Positions 38,601 to 45,694 of a DNA stretch of 64,000 nucleotides are shown here, one piece after another. Source of the DNA: Bacteroides sp. OM05-12 (GTDB taxonomy: Bacteria > Bacteroidota > Bacteroidia > Bacteroidales > Bacteroidaceae); NCBI RefSeq assembly GCF_003438995.1, contig NZ_QSUN01000014.1, positions 1 through 64,000 on the forward strand, read 5' to 3'. Within the stretch, counting starts at the first letter, position 1; every line of letters begins with the position of its first letter. The notes under the pieces are model-generated. The model saw nothing but the letters and a program-made list of their open reading frames with translations. It did not search any database and was not told the DNA's origin. Position numbers and translations under genes: made by a program.

Positions 38601-38853
38601 GCCGGACGAAAACGCTCACCATGAGAATAATGTCATGAAGATGATTGCCGATCATAAGTTTGATTTGATTATCAACATACCGAAAAACCATTCGAAACGG
38701 GAGCTGACCAATGGCTACATGATACGTCGTGGGTCTATTGACCACAATATTCCGTTGATAACCAATGCCCGTTTGGCAAGCGCGTTTATCGAGGCATTCT
38801 GTGAAATGTCTATAGAGGATATTCAGATTAAGAGTTGGCAGGAATATAAATAG
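35626..38853 (+). CDS. carB: Carbamoyl-phosphate synthase large subunit
   Basis: Makes carbamoyl phosphate for pyrimidine and arginine synthesis from bicarbonate, ATP and ammonia supplied by CarA. 1075 residues. Two homologous ATP-grasp halves are visible, with N-terminal motifs GSGALKIGQAGEFDYSG (about 12) and GSGAYRIGSSVEFDW (about 565). The C-terminal MGS-type allosteric domain (about 940 on; YATAGTAQFLNDSGV) follows. No carA is adjacent, so the glutaminase subunit must be elsewhere. Copy C of the dispersed hairpin repeat starts 41 bases after the stop. Confidence 0.96.
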   Translation: MEKNIKKVLVLGSGALKIGQAGEFDYSGSQALKALKEEGINSVLVNPNIATIQTSEGIADKVYFLPVTTYFVEEIIKKERPDGILLAFGGQTALNCGAELYMQGVLAKYGVTVLGTSVEAIMYTEDRDLFVKKLDEISMKTPVSQAVENMDDALAAARRIGYPVMVRSAYALGGLGSGICANEEEFIKLADSSFAFSKQILVEESLKGWKEIEFEVIRDANDHCFTVASMENFDPLGIHTGESIVVAPTCSLDNKELKMLQDLSTKCIRHLGIVGECNIQYAFNSETDDYRVIEVNARLSRSSALASKATGYPLAFVAAKVALGYTLDQIGEMGTPNSAYVAPTLDYYICKIPRWDLTKFAGVSRQIGSSMKSVGEIMSIGRSFEEIIQKGLRMIGQGMHGFVGNEGLHFDDLDEELANPTDLRIFAIAEALEKGYTVERIHELTKIDSWFLGKLKNITDFKERLSIYNKVEDIPADMLREAKVLGFSDFQIARFVLNPAGNMEKENLIIRNRRKELGILPAVKRINTIASEHPELTNYLYMTYAVQEYDVNYYKNEKSVVVLGSGAYRIGSSVEFDWCSVNAVQTARKLGYKSIMINYNPETVSTDYDMCDRLYFDELSFERVLDVIDLEQPRGVIVSVGGQIPNNLAMKLYRQSVPVLGTSPISIDRAENRNKFSAMLDSLGIDQPAWQELTSLRDVQGFVDKVGYPVLVRPSYVLSGAAMNVCYNDQELKEFLQMAKEVSKEYPVVVSQFLQNTKEIEFDAVAQNGEVVEYAISEHVEFAGVHSGDATLVFPAQKIYFETARRIKKISRQIAKELNISGPFNIQYLAKNNDVKVIECNLRASRSFPFVSKVLKRNFIETATRIMLDAPYSKPDKSAFDVDWIGVKASQFSFSRLHKADPVLGVDMSSTGEVGCIGDDFSEALLNAMIATGFKIPSKEKGVMVSSGAMKSKVDLLDAIRTLFGKGYKVYATAGTAQFLNDSGVKAETVYWPDENAHHENNVMKMIADHKFDLIINIPKNHSKRELTNGYMIRRGSIDHNIPLITNARLASAFIEAFCEMSIEDIQIKSWQEYK

Positions 38854-38893
38854 ATCGATTCAGATTTGTATATCTGAGAATATATATTTGAAG

Positions 38894-39128
38894 ATACGGT
38901 CGATTGATTACAAACAATAGGAGTTTGTAGACAATCGACCGTATCTTTGTTTTCAATCGTCCTTATGATTTTTTCAATCAACCTGATGATTTAAAAAAAC
39001 ATCAAGGTCATTTTAAAATCACATAAGGGAGCGTTGTCTATCACTCAAGGAGGTGTTGCCTAACGCTCAAGGGAGCGATAGCTTACATCTACTGGAGCAT
39101 TGTCTATCACTCCCTTAGGCGTTTCTAA
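38894..39128 (+). repeat. Dispersed hairpin/22-base-period element, copy C (longest)
   Basis: The hairpin is at 38894-38944 with the inner stem TACAAAC/GTTTGTA, perfect here. Unit anchors then recur at 38939, 38961 and 38982 (CCGT, CCTT, CCTG). In the inverted form they recur at 39004, 39025, 39047 and 39069 (AAGG), about 39091 and about 39113. Four units at 39025-39112 are clear 22-base direct repeats of the type AAGGGAGCGTTGTCTATCAC. The whole array keeps a mean spacing near 21.75 bases. Confidence 0.85.
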
Positions 39129-39172
39129 TTTGCCTATTTCGCTGATTCAGTTGTTTTCAAATTTACTTTGAA

Positions 39173-39245
39173 CTGCCTTCACCTTATCACCATTTGCTCC
39201 TTAGTCGCTGAGTGTTAGCTTGTTGTGGTGAAGGCACTTTTTTTA
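39173..39245 (+). repeat. CCTTCACC/GGTGAAGG inverted repeat with T run
   Basis: GCCTTCACC (39175-39183) and GGTGAAGGC (39227-39235) are perfect inverted repeats, followed by ACTTTTTTT, so the element could terminate transcription. CCTTCACCTTATCACC here is found in inverse orientation at 21249-21264, showing that the element is dispersed. Confidence 0.75.
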
Positions 39246-39268
39246 GTAGAGAGTAGAGAAAGCCGATG

Positions 39269-39358
39269 GTTTACGGATGACACGGATGGAGCCGATGAAG
39301 ACGGATTTCTTTTTTATTAATCCGTTATAATCAGCCTAATCAGCGTTATCCGTGAACC
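39269..39358. repeat. Nested inverted repeat (ACGGAT type)
   Basis: Outer arms GGTTTACGGATGAC (39269-39282) and GTTATCCGTGAACC (39345-39358) match at 12 of 14 positions. Inner arms ACGGATT (39301-39307) and AATCCGT (39319-39325) are perfect. It has no coding potential and no flanking duplication. The remaining bases up to the next gene are AT-rich with the -7 box noted at 39608. Confidence 0.6.
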
Positions 39359-39607
39359 AAGTTCTCTAAATCTATTGTATAAAAAGTTAATCTATATTTT
39401 GCAGTTCAAATCATGAAGTAAAAAACGAGCGAGCGTTTTAAAAAGTCCTAGGATTAAAATTTAGCTACATTTTATTTGTATTTTGGTTTGGGACGGCATT
39501 GATCAATGCATCCGGTCATGTATTAGAATATGGCCCTTTCTATCGGCTGAATCATGATTTAGTTGATATTTGCTTTTGGAATATGGAAGCTGTTTCTCAC
39601 GCTTTGT

Positions 39608-39615
39608 TATGTTTG
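39608..39615 (+). promoter_or_regulatory. -7 box of the first Omp28-related gene
   Basis: TATGTTTG, 27 bases before ATG 39642. It lies inside a longer in-frame extension beginning at 39570, which supports the later start. Confidence 0.5.
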
Positions 39616-39641
39616 CAAATGTAATTTTAATAAACCGAAAT

Positions 39642-41504
39642 ATGAGAAAAAGTACTTTAAAAGCATTTATTGTTGTGTGTTTGTTGGGAATATCCCTTTC
39701 TACATCAGCTCAATATATTTTGAGCTATAGCGACGGGAGCCTTTCACATCCGGTAGGGCAAAGCGTAGGCTCTGAAACTTATGACCTTTCTTCTGCAATG
39801 TATTTAGGTGCAGATAAATTAACTCCTTTGACAGGTAATGTAATTTCAAGTGTGAAAATTGGTCTTATGAATGGTACTTCATCTTATCCGGTAAATAGTT
39901 ATGGAGATTTAGTGGTTTTTATTAAGAAGACATTGGACGGTGATGCTATCACAACACAAATGCTGGCGAAAGCCGACATTAAATTTGATAAATGGAATGA
40001 AGTGACACTAGAACACCCGGTAACAATTGATGGACAACCTTTATATATAGGATATACGATTGAAGACGCGAATAGTATGCCCATCGCTTTTGATAAAAAT
40101 GTGAATATGGAAAATGAGAACGCCACTTGGTTTGCTCACGATGGCGAATGGGAAAAAAATCCGGGTTTTGGTAATACTTGTATCAAGGCAGTTGTGACAG
40201 GTGATAATGTCCCTGCATATAATGTGGCAGTTACAGACATCGTTGCTCCGAGTTTGGTGAAAAGCGGTGAGCATTTTAGCCTGTTAGCTTACGTCTTTAA
40301 TAAGGCCAAAACTATTAATTCAATAGAAATAGTAGGTAAAAAAGGAGAAGAAACGGTCTTTACCTCTATAGCGTCCGATTTAGAACTTGCTTTTGATTCT
40401 AATAATATGGTTCTGTTTGATTTATCTTGTACCGGAGTAAATGATAAATCGACTTTGGATTTGTATGTATCTAAAATTAATGGTGAAGAAGTAAATCAGA
40501 GTGAAAAATATAGTTTTCCTCTGTCTTGTTCAGAAAATTGCGTTCCTCGTAAAATATTCTTGGAACATTTTACATCTTTACCTTGTAGCGGATGTCCGGG
40601 TGGGCTTGCCAGGATGAAGGAAGCTATTGGAGATGATATGGATAAGATTGTTTGGATCAGTCATCACAACGGCGCTTTTACAGACGATTATACGATAGCT
40701 GAAAGTAATGCCTTTATTGATTTTTATGGAGTTGATCTTTGTACTGCACCTTCTGCTATGTTTGATCGCGTTAACTGGGCTAAAGCTGGTGCTATGATTC
40801 CTACTGCCTCAAATGTAGTACCAACGCTTGGACCGGTATTTACGGTTTCTTATGCCGGAGCAACGGATGTGATGAAAAATATTTTGAGAATCAGAAAAGG
40901 AGAATATTCTCCGGTAAATATAACTGATATTGAACAAACATATTCCGGTCCCGGTAAATTGGTGGTAACTGTAAAAGGAGAAAAGTTGCAAGTGCTGGAT
41001 GGAATGCCTGCCATTTCGGTGTTCTTAACAGAAGACGGATTGCCGGGAAATGATACGCATGGTGTTCAAGATCATGTTATACGTTATGTCGCAAATTCTC
41101 CTAAATATTATTATTGGGGAGATCCGATTAAGTTTGAGGGCGATGGAACTTTCTCTGTTTCATATGAAATAACATTATCCGGTAGAGGCTGGGGGGTATC
41201 AAATATGAATGTCATAGCAGTAGTGAGTAACTTGGATTTGACTGACATAAATAATAATGAGGTTTATAATGCCGAGCAAGTCAAACTTTATGATAATGGA
41301 ACCGGTATTGATGATAATATCATTGAAAATTCGGTAATTGTTTATGGTGCAAATGGAAAAATTCATGTTGAAGGTGAATATGATTCTGTAGAAGTCTATA
41401 CGGTTGATGGTAAACTTGTAGATAATACGAACTTATCTGCAGGAATTTATATCGTTCAAGTTCAAATGAAAGATCATATGCTCATAAGAAAGGTGCAAAT
41501 TTAA
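39642..41504 (+). CDS. Omp28-related secreted protein with C-terminal sorting-type domain
   Basis: About 620 residues. A signal peptide (MRKSTLKAFIVVCLLGISLS) leads to a beta-rich N-terminal half. An Omp28-like thioredoxin-fold region follows, with LEHFTSLPCSGCPGG (a CxxC pair) and WISHHNGAFTDDY. The last 70 residues resemble a type A T9SS sorting domain (VEVYTVDGKLV, LSAGIYIVQV). Bacteroides are generally thought to lack a full type IX system, so surface anchoring by this tail is uncertain. A similar protein is encoded at 43212. Confidence 0.82.
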   Translation: MRKSTLKAFIVVCLLGISLSTSAQYILSYSDGSLSHPVGQSVGSETYDLSSAMYLGADKLTPLTGNVISSVKIGLMNGTSSYPVNSYGDLVVFIKKTLDGDAITTQMLAKADIKFDKWNEVTLEHPVTIDGQPLYIGYTIEDANSMPIAFDKNVNMENENATWFAHDGEWEKNPGFGNTCIKAVVTGDNVPAYNVAVTDIVAPSLVKSGEHFSLLAYVFNKAKTINSIEIVGKKGEETVFTSIASDLELAFDSNNMVLFDLSCTGVNDKSTLDLYVSKINGEEVNQSEKYSFPLSCSENCVPRKIFLEHFTSLPCSGCPGGLARMKEAIGDDMDKIVWISHHNGAFTDDYTIAESNAFIDFYGVDLCTAPSAMFDRVNWAKAGAMIPTASNVVPTLGPVFTVSYAGATDVMKNILRIRKGEYSPVNITDIEQTYSGPGKLVVTVKGEKLQVLDGMPAISVFLTEDGLPGNDTHGVQDHVIRYVANSPKYYYWGDPIKFEGDGTFSVSYEITLSGRGWGVSNMNVIAVVSNLDLTDINNNEVYNAEQVKLYDNGTGIDDNIIENSVIVYGANGKIHVEGEYDSVEVYTVDGKLVDNTNLSAGIYIVQVQMKDHMLIRKVQI

Positions 41505-41527
41505 GTTTTAGCTATCCGATAACCTTT

Positions 41528-41566
41528 AAAGTCCCATGTTTTGGAAAAAACATGGGACTTTTTATT
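41528..41566 (+). terminator. Intrinsic terminator after the first Omp28-related gene
   Basis: AAAGTCCCATGTTTT and AAAACATGGGACTTT form a perfect 15-base stem with a short loop and a following T run. Confidence 0.92.
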
Positions 41567-41584
41567 TGGTGACGAATCTTTTCT

Positions 41585-41592
41585 TATATTTG
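41585..41592 (+). promoter_or_regulatory. -7 box of yaaA
   Basis: TATATTTG, 27 bases before the yaaA start. A TTTG lies 16 bases upstream (41565-41568), shorter than usual. Confidence 0.5.
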
Positions 41593-41618
41593 TTTCATCA
41601 TAATAAATCCGAATTAAA

Positions 41619-42383
41619 ATGTTGATACTGCTTTCTTGTGCCAAGACTATGGCTGTAACTTCTAAAATAGAAATTCCGGCGACAGTTCCACAATATTTAG
41701 AACGAGCTAAAGATATTGCTTTCCAAATGTCTCAATATTCAGTAGATGAGCTGGAACAGATATTAAAGGTGAATGCTAAAATAGCTTTGCAAAATTATCA
41801 ACGCTTCCAATCTTTTCATTCGGAAGAGAATTCTCCTTTGCAAGCGATTCTTGCTTATACAGGGATTGTTTTTAAACGTTTAGGCGTGAAAGACTTTTCT
41901 ACAGAAGATTTTTATTATACTCAGGAGCATTTAAGATTAACTTCATTTTGCTATGGTTTGCTTCGCCCCTTCGATTTGATAAAGAACTATCGTATGGAGG
42001 GTGATATCGTTTTGCCAGAGCTTGGAGATATAACAATCTTTGATTATTGGAAACCCATTCTTACAGATGCTTTTATTACGGATATTAAAAGGAATGGAGG
42101 AGTATTAGTAAATTTGGCAAGTGGAGAAATGAAATTGCTTTTTGACTGGAAAAGAGTGGAGGAGGAAGTTAATGTTATTACTCCGGAATTTCGTGTGAAC
42201 AGAAATGGTGAATTAAAGACAATAGTCATCTATACAAAGATGTGCCGTGGGGAAATGGCACGTTTTATCTTAAAAAATAAATTGGAAGCTCCGGAGAGCT
42301 TGAAGAGCTTTACATTTGATGGGTTTTCTTTTCGGCAGGAGCTAAGTGATGAACATAATTATCTATTTACTATATCTGAATAA
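41619..42383 (+). CDS. yaaA: YaaA family peroxide-stress protein (DUF328)
   Basis: Cytoplasmic protein that in E. coli lowers free iron and protects DNA during hydrogen peroxide stress. The N-terminus MLILLSCAKTM matches the family's MLILISPAKT. Further conserved stretches are YTGIVFKRL, YGLLRPFDLIKNYRMEG, WKPILT and VNLASGEM. 254 residues, full length. It is followed after 3 bases by an acetyltransferase gene. Confidence 0.93.
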   Translation: MLILLSCAKTMAVTSKIEIPATVPQYLERAKDIAFQMSQYSVDELEQILKVNAKIALQNYQRFQSFHSEENSPLQAILAYTGIVFKRLGVKDFSTEDFYYTQEHLRLTSFCYGLLRPFDLIKNYRMEGDIVLPELGDITIFDYWKPILTDAFITDIKRNGGVLVNLASGEMKLLFDWKRVEEEVNVITPEFRVNRNGELKTIVIYTKMCRGEMARFILKNKLEAPESLKSFTFDGFSFRQELSDEHNYLFTISE

Positions 42384-42386
42384 TTA

Positions 42387-42944
42387 ATGAAAACCGAAAT
42401 AGAAAAAATGAGGTCCGGTGAACTTGCAGATATGTCTTTACCGGAGATGCAGGAAAGTTTTATTCATTGCAAGAAACTGTTAGCACGAATGCGATTGATG
42501 AGTATGTATGATATTGATTACCGTAATCTATTGAATGAGCTTATACCTGAGATACCTGTGACATCTGTAGTGTGTCCTCCTTTCTATTGTGATCATGGGC
42601 ATGGTATCCGTTTAGGTGAACATGTTTTTATTAATGCTAATTGCACTTTTTTAGATGGAGCTTTTATTACTATTGGTCACCACACCTTGATAGGGCCGAA
42701 TGTTCAGATATATACTCCTCACCATCCTATTGATTATCTGGAACGTCGGACATCTAAAGAATATGCCTATCCTGTAACGATTGGAGATGATTGCTGGATA
42801 GGGGGTGGCGTGATAATCTGTCCGGGAGTAACGGTTGGGAATCGTTGTATTATTGGTGCTGGGAGTGTTGTGACGAAAAATATTCCGGATGATTCGATTG
42901 CTGTGGGGAATCCGGCAGTGGTTAAGAAAAGTGTATTGTCTTAG
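42387..42944 (+). CDS. Maltose/galactoside-type O-acetyltransferase
   Basis: Left-handed beta-helix acetyltransferase of the LacA/Maa family, 185 residues. The N-terminal maltose-acetyltransferase region (about 1-55) precedes hexapeptide repeats (IRLGEHVFINANCTFLD, ITIGHHTLIGPNVQ, VTIGDDCWIGGGVIIC, VTVGNRCIIGAGSVV). The active-site His lies in YTPHHPID. It starts 3 bases after yaaA and is probably translationally coupled. The acceptor sugar is unknown. Confidence 0.92.
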   Translation: MKTEIEKMRSGELADMSLPEMQESFIHCKKLLARMRLMSMYDIDYRNLLNELIPEIPVTSVVCPPFYCDHGHGIRLGEHVFINANCTFLDGAFITIGHHTLIGPNVQIYTPHHPIDYLERRTSKEYAYPVTIGDDCWIGGGVIICPGVTVGNRCIIGAGSVVTKNIPDDSIAVGNPAVVKKSVLS

Positions 42945-43211
42945 TAGATAAATTGTTAACTCATTTATTTTATTGGGTGGATTTCTTGTTTTCTTTATAG
43001 AAATATTATATATTTGACTAATTTTTGGTGAAGGTTTTATTTTATTTATAGTATTCTATGCTTTAAAATTAAGGAGCAAATATTTGAAAAGCAAGTTTAA
43101 TAAAGCATTCGCCCGCAGTAAGCCTCTTTGTTAAATGCATTTTTATATTAATGGCCTAATGTTTGTTTTTAATATATTGTTGTTTAGAGTTAATAAATTA
43201 ATTAGAAAATT

Positions 43212-45152
43212 ATGAGAAAATCTTACTCTTTGCTCTTAGTGCTTTTGATGTGCCTATCAATAAATGCACAAAAGACGTATTTTACCTGTGATTTTAATGA
43301 TGGTATCCCTGAAGGTTTTGCTTTATATGATGTAGATGGAAATACCCCTACAGCAGCAATGCAGAAAGAAGGATTTGAGGTTGGTAAACCATGGATCTCT
43401 ATGAGTGTTCTTACTGATAGAAAGAATCTTTCGATTGGGAGTACTTCAGCCTATACTCCTGCCGGCACAGCTAATGATTGGATTGTACTTCCCGCAATAA
43501 CGCTTGAGTCGGAATATGCTTATTTCAAGTGGACAGCAGCAAATCTTACTTCATCAGCCTTGAAGAAAGATGGTTATAAAATATTAATTTCAACTAAAGG
43601 AAATACTGTTGATGATTTTAATGACGCTAATGTTCTTTATGAAACAACGAAAGGGGAACAACAGCCGGGTGCTTTGTATACTCATTTGGCCTCATTGAAA
43701 GAATATGCAGGCCAGACTATTTATATAGCTGTCGTAAATAATAGTACCAATAAATCTATCTTGATAATGGATGATTTCTGGGTAGGGGAAATTTTTGAAA
43801 ACTTAGAACTAAAAAATACGACTAATAATGTTTTAGATAAAGATGTAACATCTCGGGTTACTTGTTCATTGGTTAATCCAAATTTTATAGACTTTAAAGA
43901 AAATGTTACTGTAACATTGGATGTTGATGGGGAAACTTATTCAAAAGATTTAGGCCTTGTAAACTTGGCTTATGGTGGGGTAAAGAAGATAACTTTTAGC
44001 GAGGTTGATGTACCTGCACCTCTTGAAGGTGAATCAAGAAATTACACGTTAACGGCTACTTATTCAACTCCGTCGCAAGGTAACGTGGTGCAAACAATAA
44101 ATTCCGCATTGCATCGTCTAGGTTCTACTTATTCCCGTAAAGTTGTAGCGGAAGAGGCTACAGGCACTTGGTGCGGCTATTGTCCGAGAGGTGCTGTTGG
44201 AATGAAAGCGATGCGTGAAAAATATCCGGATGATTTTATTGGTATTGCAGTGCATAATGATATAATGCAGGTAAATGAATATATGGCGGGCATATCATCT
44301 TTTATTACAGGTTTTCCTTCAGCTGTAGTGAATCGTACTATAGTAATTGACCCTACTGCGACAAATCTTGAAAAGCAACATATTAAAGAATTAGCTAAGC
44401 CGTCAGTTGCTTCTTTGAATATTGTAAAAGCAGATTTTGGACCTGATAATGTTGATGTAAGAGTGACGGTGGCTTCGTCTTTTGCATTTAACACGGATCG
44501 TGGGAATTCTAATTTTAGGTTAGCGTTTGTTGTGATAGAAAATGAAGTATCTGGAACAAGTGATGATTATGATCAAACCAATTATTATTCCGGTGGTGGT
44601 ACGGCGATGGGAGGATTTGAGAAGTTGCCTGATCCGGTTCCTGCTTCACAAATGGTATATCAAGAAGTCGCACGTGGTATCGTGTCTTCTTTTGTTGGAG
44701 TAAAAAACAGTATTCCACAAAATATCGTGAAAGATGAGGAATTCATTTCTGAATATATATTTAGAGTCCCGGAAACTGTTATGAACAAAAAGAACATAGA
44801 AATAATTGCTATGTTAGTAGATCAAAGTTCTGGAGCGATTTGGAATGCTGATAAGATAGAAGCTGGAGATATAGGCTATGACCCTAATGTCTCTGGTGTA
44901 GAATCTGGAAAAAAAGAACAGGAGCAAATAAAACTTTATGTTGAGAATGATAATCTTTGTGTCTTGCTGAATATGGAATCAATAAATCCAACTCGCGTGG
45001 AGTTATTTAGTTTAGATGGCAAGAAGGTAAAGGATGTTCGTGCTGATAGTTCGTTGGGTGGGATATTTGTTCCAATAAATGAATTGAAAGGTATTTATGT
45101 TGTAAAAGTTAGTAGTGGAAATAGTACTTTGGTTAGAAAAGTTGCACTTTAA
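43212..45152 (+). CDS. Omp28-related secreted protein with choice-of-anchor-like N-terminus
   Basis: 646 residues. The signal peptide (MRKSYSLLLVLLMCLSINA) is followed by a jelly-roll domain of the choice-of-anchor J kind (about 20-200; YFTCDFNDGIPEGF, DWIVLPAITLESEYAYFKW), a beta-sandwich (about 200-300), an Omp28/thioredoxin-like domain with CxxC (EEATGTWCGYCPRG, about 315) and a C-terminal sorting-type domain (VELFSLDGKKV, LKGIYVVKVSSG). It resembles the product of 39642 in the last two domains. No operon partner is evident; a terminator follows. Confidence 0.84.
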   Translation: MRKSYSLLLVLLMCLSINAQKTYFTCDFNDGIPEGFALYDVDGNTPTAAMQKEGFEVGKPWISMSVLTDRKNLSIGSTSAYTPAGTANDWIVLPAITLESEYAYFKWTAANLTSSALKKDGYKILISTKGNTVDDFNDANVLYETTKGEQQPGALYTHLASLKEYAGQTIYIAVVNNSTNKSILIMDDFWVGEIFENLELKNTTNNVLDKDVTSRVTCSLVNPNFIDFKENVTVTLDVDGETYSKDLGLVNLAYGGVKKITFSEVDVPAPLEGESRNYTLTATYSTPSQGNVVQTINSALHRLGSTYSRKVVAEEATGTWCGYCPRGAVGMKAMREKYPDDFIGIAVHNDIMQVNEYMAGISSFITGFPSAVVNRTIVIDPTATNLEKQHIKELAKPSVASLNIVKADFGPDNVDVRVTVASSFAFNTDRGNSNFRLAFVVIENEVSGTSDDYDQTNYYSGGGTAMGGFEKLPDPVPASQMVYQEVARGIVSSFVGVKNSIPQNIVKDEEFISEYIFRVPETVMNKKNIEIIAMLVDQSSGAIWNADKIEAGDIGYDPNVSGVESGKKEQEQIKLYVENDNLCVLLNMESINPTRVELFSLDGKKVKDVRADSSLGGIFVPINELKGIYVVKVSSGNSTLVRKVAL

Positions 45153-45175
45153 ATAACTTTTTATATGGAATTAGG

Positions 45176-45206
45176 GCTGCTTTAGGGTGTTTCTAGAGCA
45201 GCTTTA
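45176..45206 (+). terminator. Probable terminator after the second Omp28-related gene
   Basis: GCTGCTTTAG (45176-45185) and CTAGAGCAGC (45193-45202) pair with one G-T wobble; a T-rich stretch follows. Confidence 0.7.
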
Positions 45207-45321
45207 ATGCTTTTAGTTAAGGGATGATTGAAATGAGGTGATGTATGGGTGGTCTTTTTGTGTTTAGAAACAATGAATTTTTGAAGTAGATGAAATAATC
45301 CTAAAAATAATCACTAAATAT

Positions 45322-45352
45322 TTTGGTGGTTTCAAAATAAACTGTACCTTTG
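45322..45352 (+). promoter_or_regulatory. Promoter of the tRNA-Val pair
   Basis: TTTG (45322-45325), 19 bases, TACCTTTG (45345-45352). This is a textbook Bacteroides promoter that starts transcription about 20 bases before the first tRNA. Confidence 0.85.
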
Positions 45353-45377
45353 CATCGCTTTTAAAACGAAAGTGTAC

Positions 45378-45452
45378 GGGCGTTTAGCTCAGCTGGTTCA
45401 GAGCATCTGCCTTACAAGCAGAGGGTCGGCGGTTCGAATCCGTCAACGCCCA
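45378..45452 (+). tRNA. tRNA-Val (anticodon TAC), copy 1
   Basis: The acceptor stem GGGCGTT/AACGCCC, the D arm GCTC...GAGC, the anticodon stem TCTGC/GCAGA with loop CTTACAA (anticodon TAC), the variable loop and the T arm GGCGG-TTCGAAT-CCGTC are all present. The CCA end is not encoded. A perfect 9-base inverted repeat (45367-45375 and 45465-45473) encloses this copy. Confidence 0.97.
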
Positions 45453-45486
45453 CTCAACAAACCGACACTTTCGAATCTTAAGAATC

Positions 45487-45561
45487 GGGCGTTTAGCTCA
45501 GCTGGTTCAGAGCATCTGCCTTACAAGCAGAGGGTCGGCGGTTCGAATCCGTCAACGCCCA
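45487..45561 (+). tRNA. tRNA-Val (anticodon TAC), copy 2
   Basis: Identical to copy 1 over its full length, 34 bases downstream, and presumably read from the same promoter. No CCA is encoded. Confidence 0.97.
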
Positions 45562-45660
45562 CTTATCAAATGAAGGTCTTGCAAGTTACTTGTGAGACTT
45601 TTTTTATCTCAATTAATAAACTTTCTCCCCTTTGTATCCGTTTAAGTCAATAAAAAGAAT

Positions 45661-45668
45661 TAATTTTG
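45661..45668 (+). promoter_or_regulatory. -7 box of purB
   Basis: TAATTTTG, 26 bases before the purB start. No TTTG at a suitable distance. Confidence 0.5.
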
Positions 45669-45694
45669 TAGCTTGATAATTATCTATTAAACTT

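Noticed and set aside
39025..39112. CRISPR-like array
   Set aside because: The 22-base units are directly adjacent with no spacers, and no cas genes are present in the window.
45372..45653. 93-residue open frame
   Set aside because: It runs through both tRNA-Val genes.
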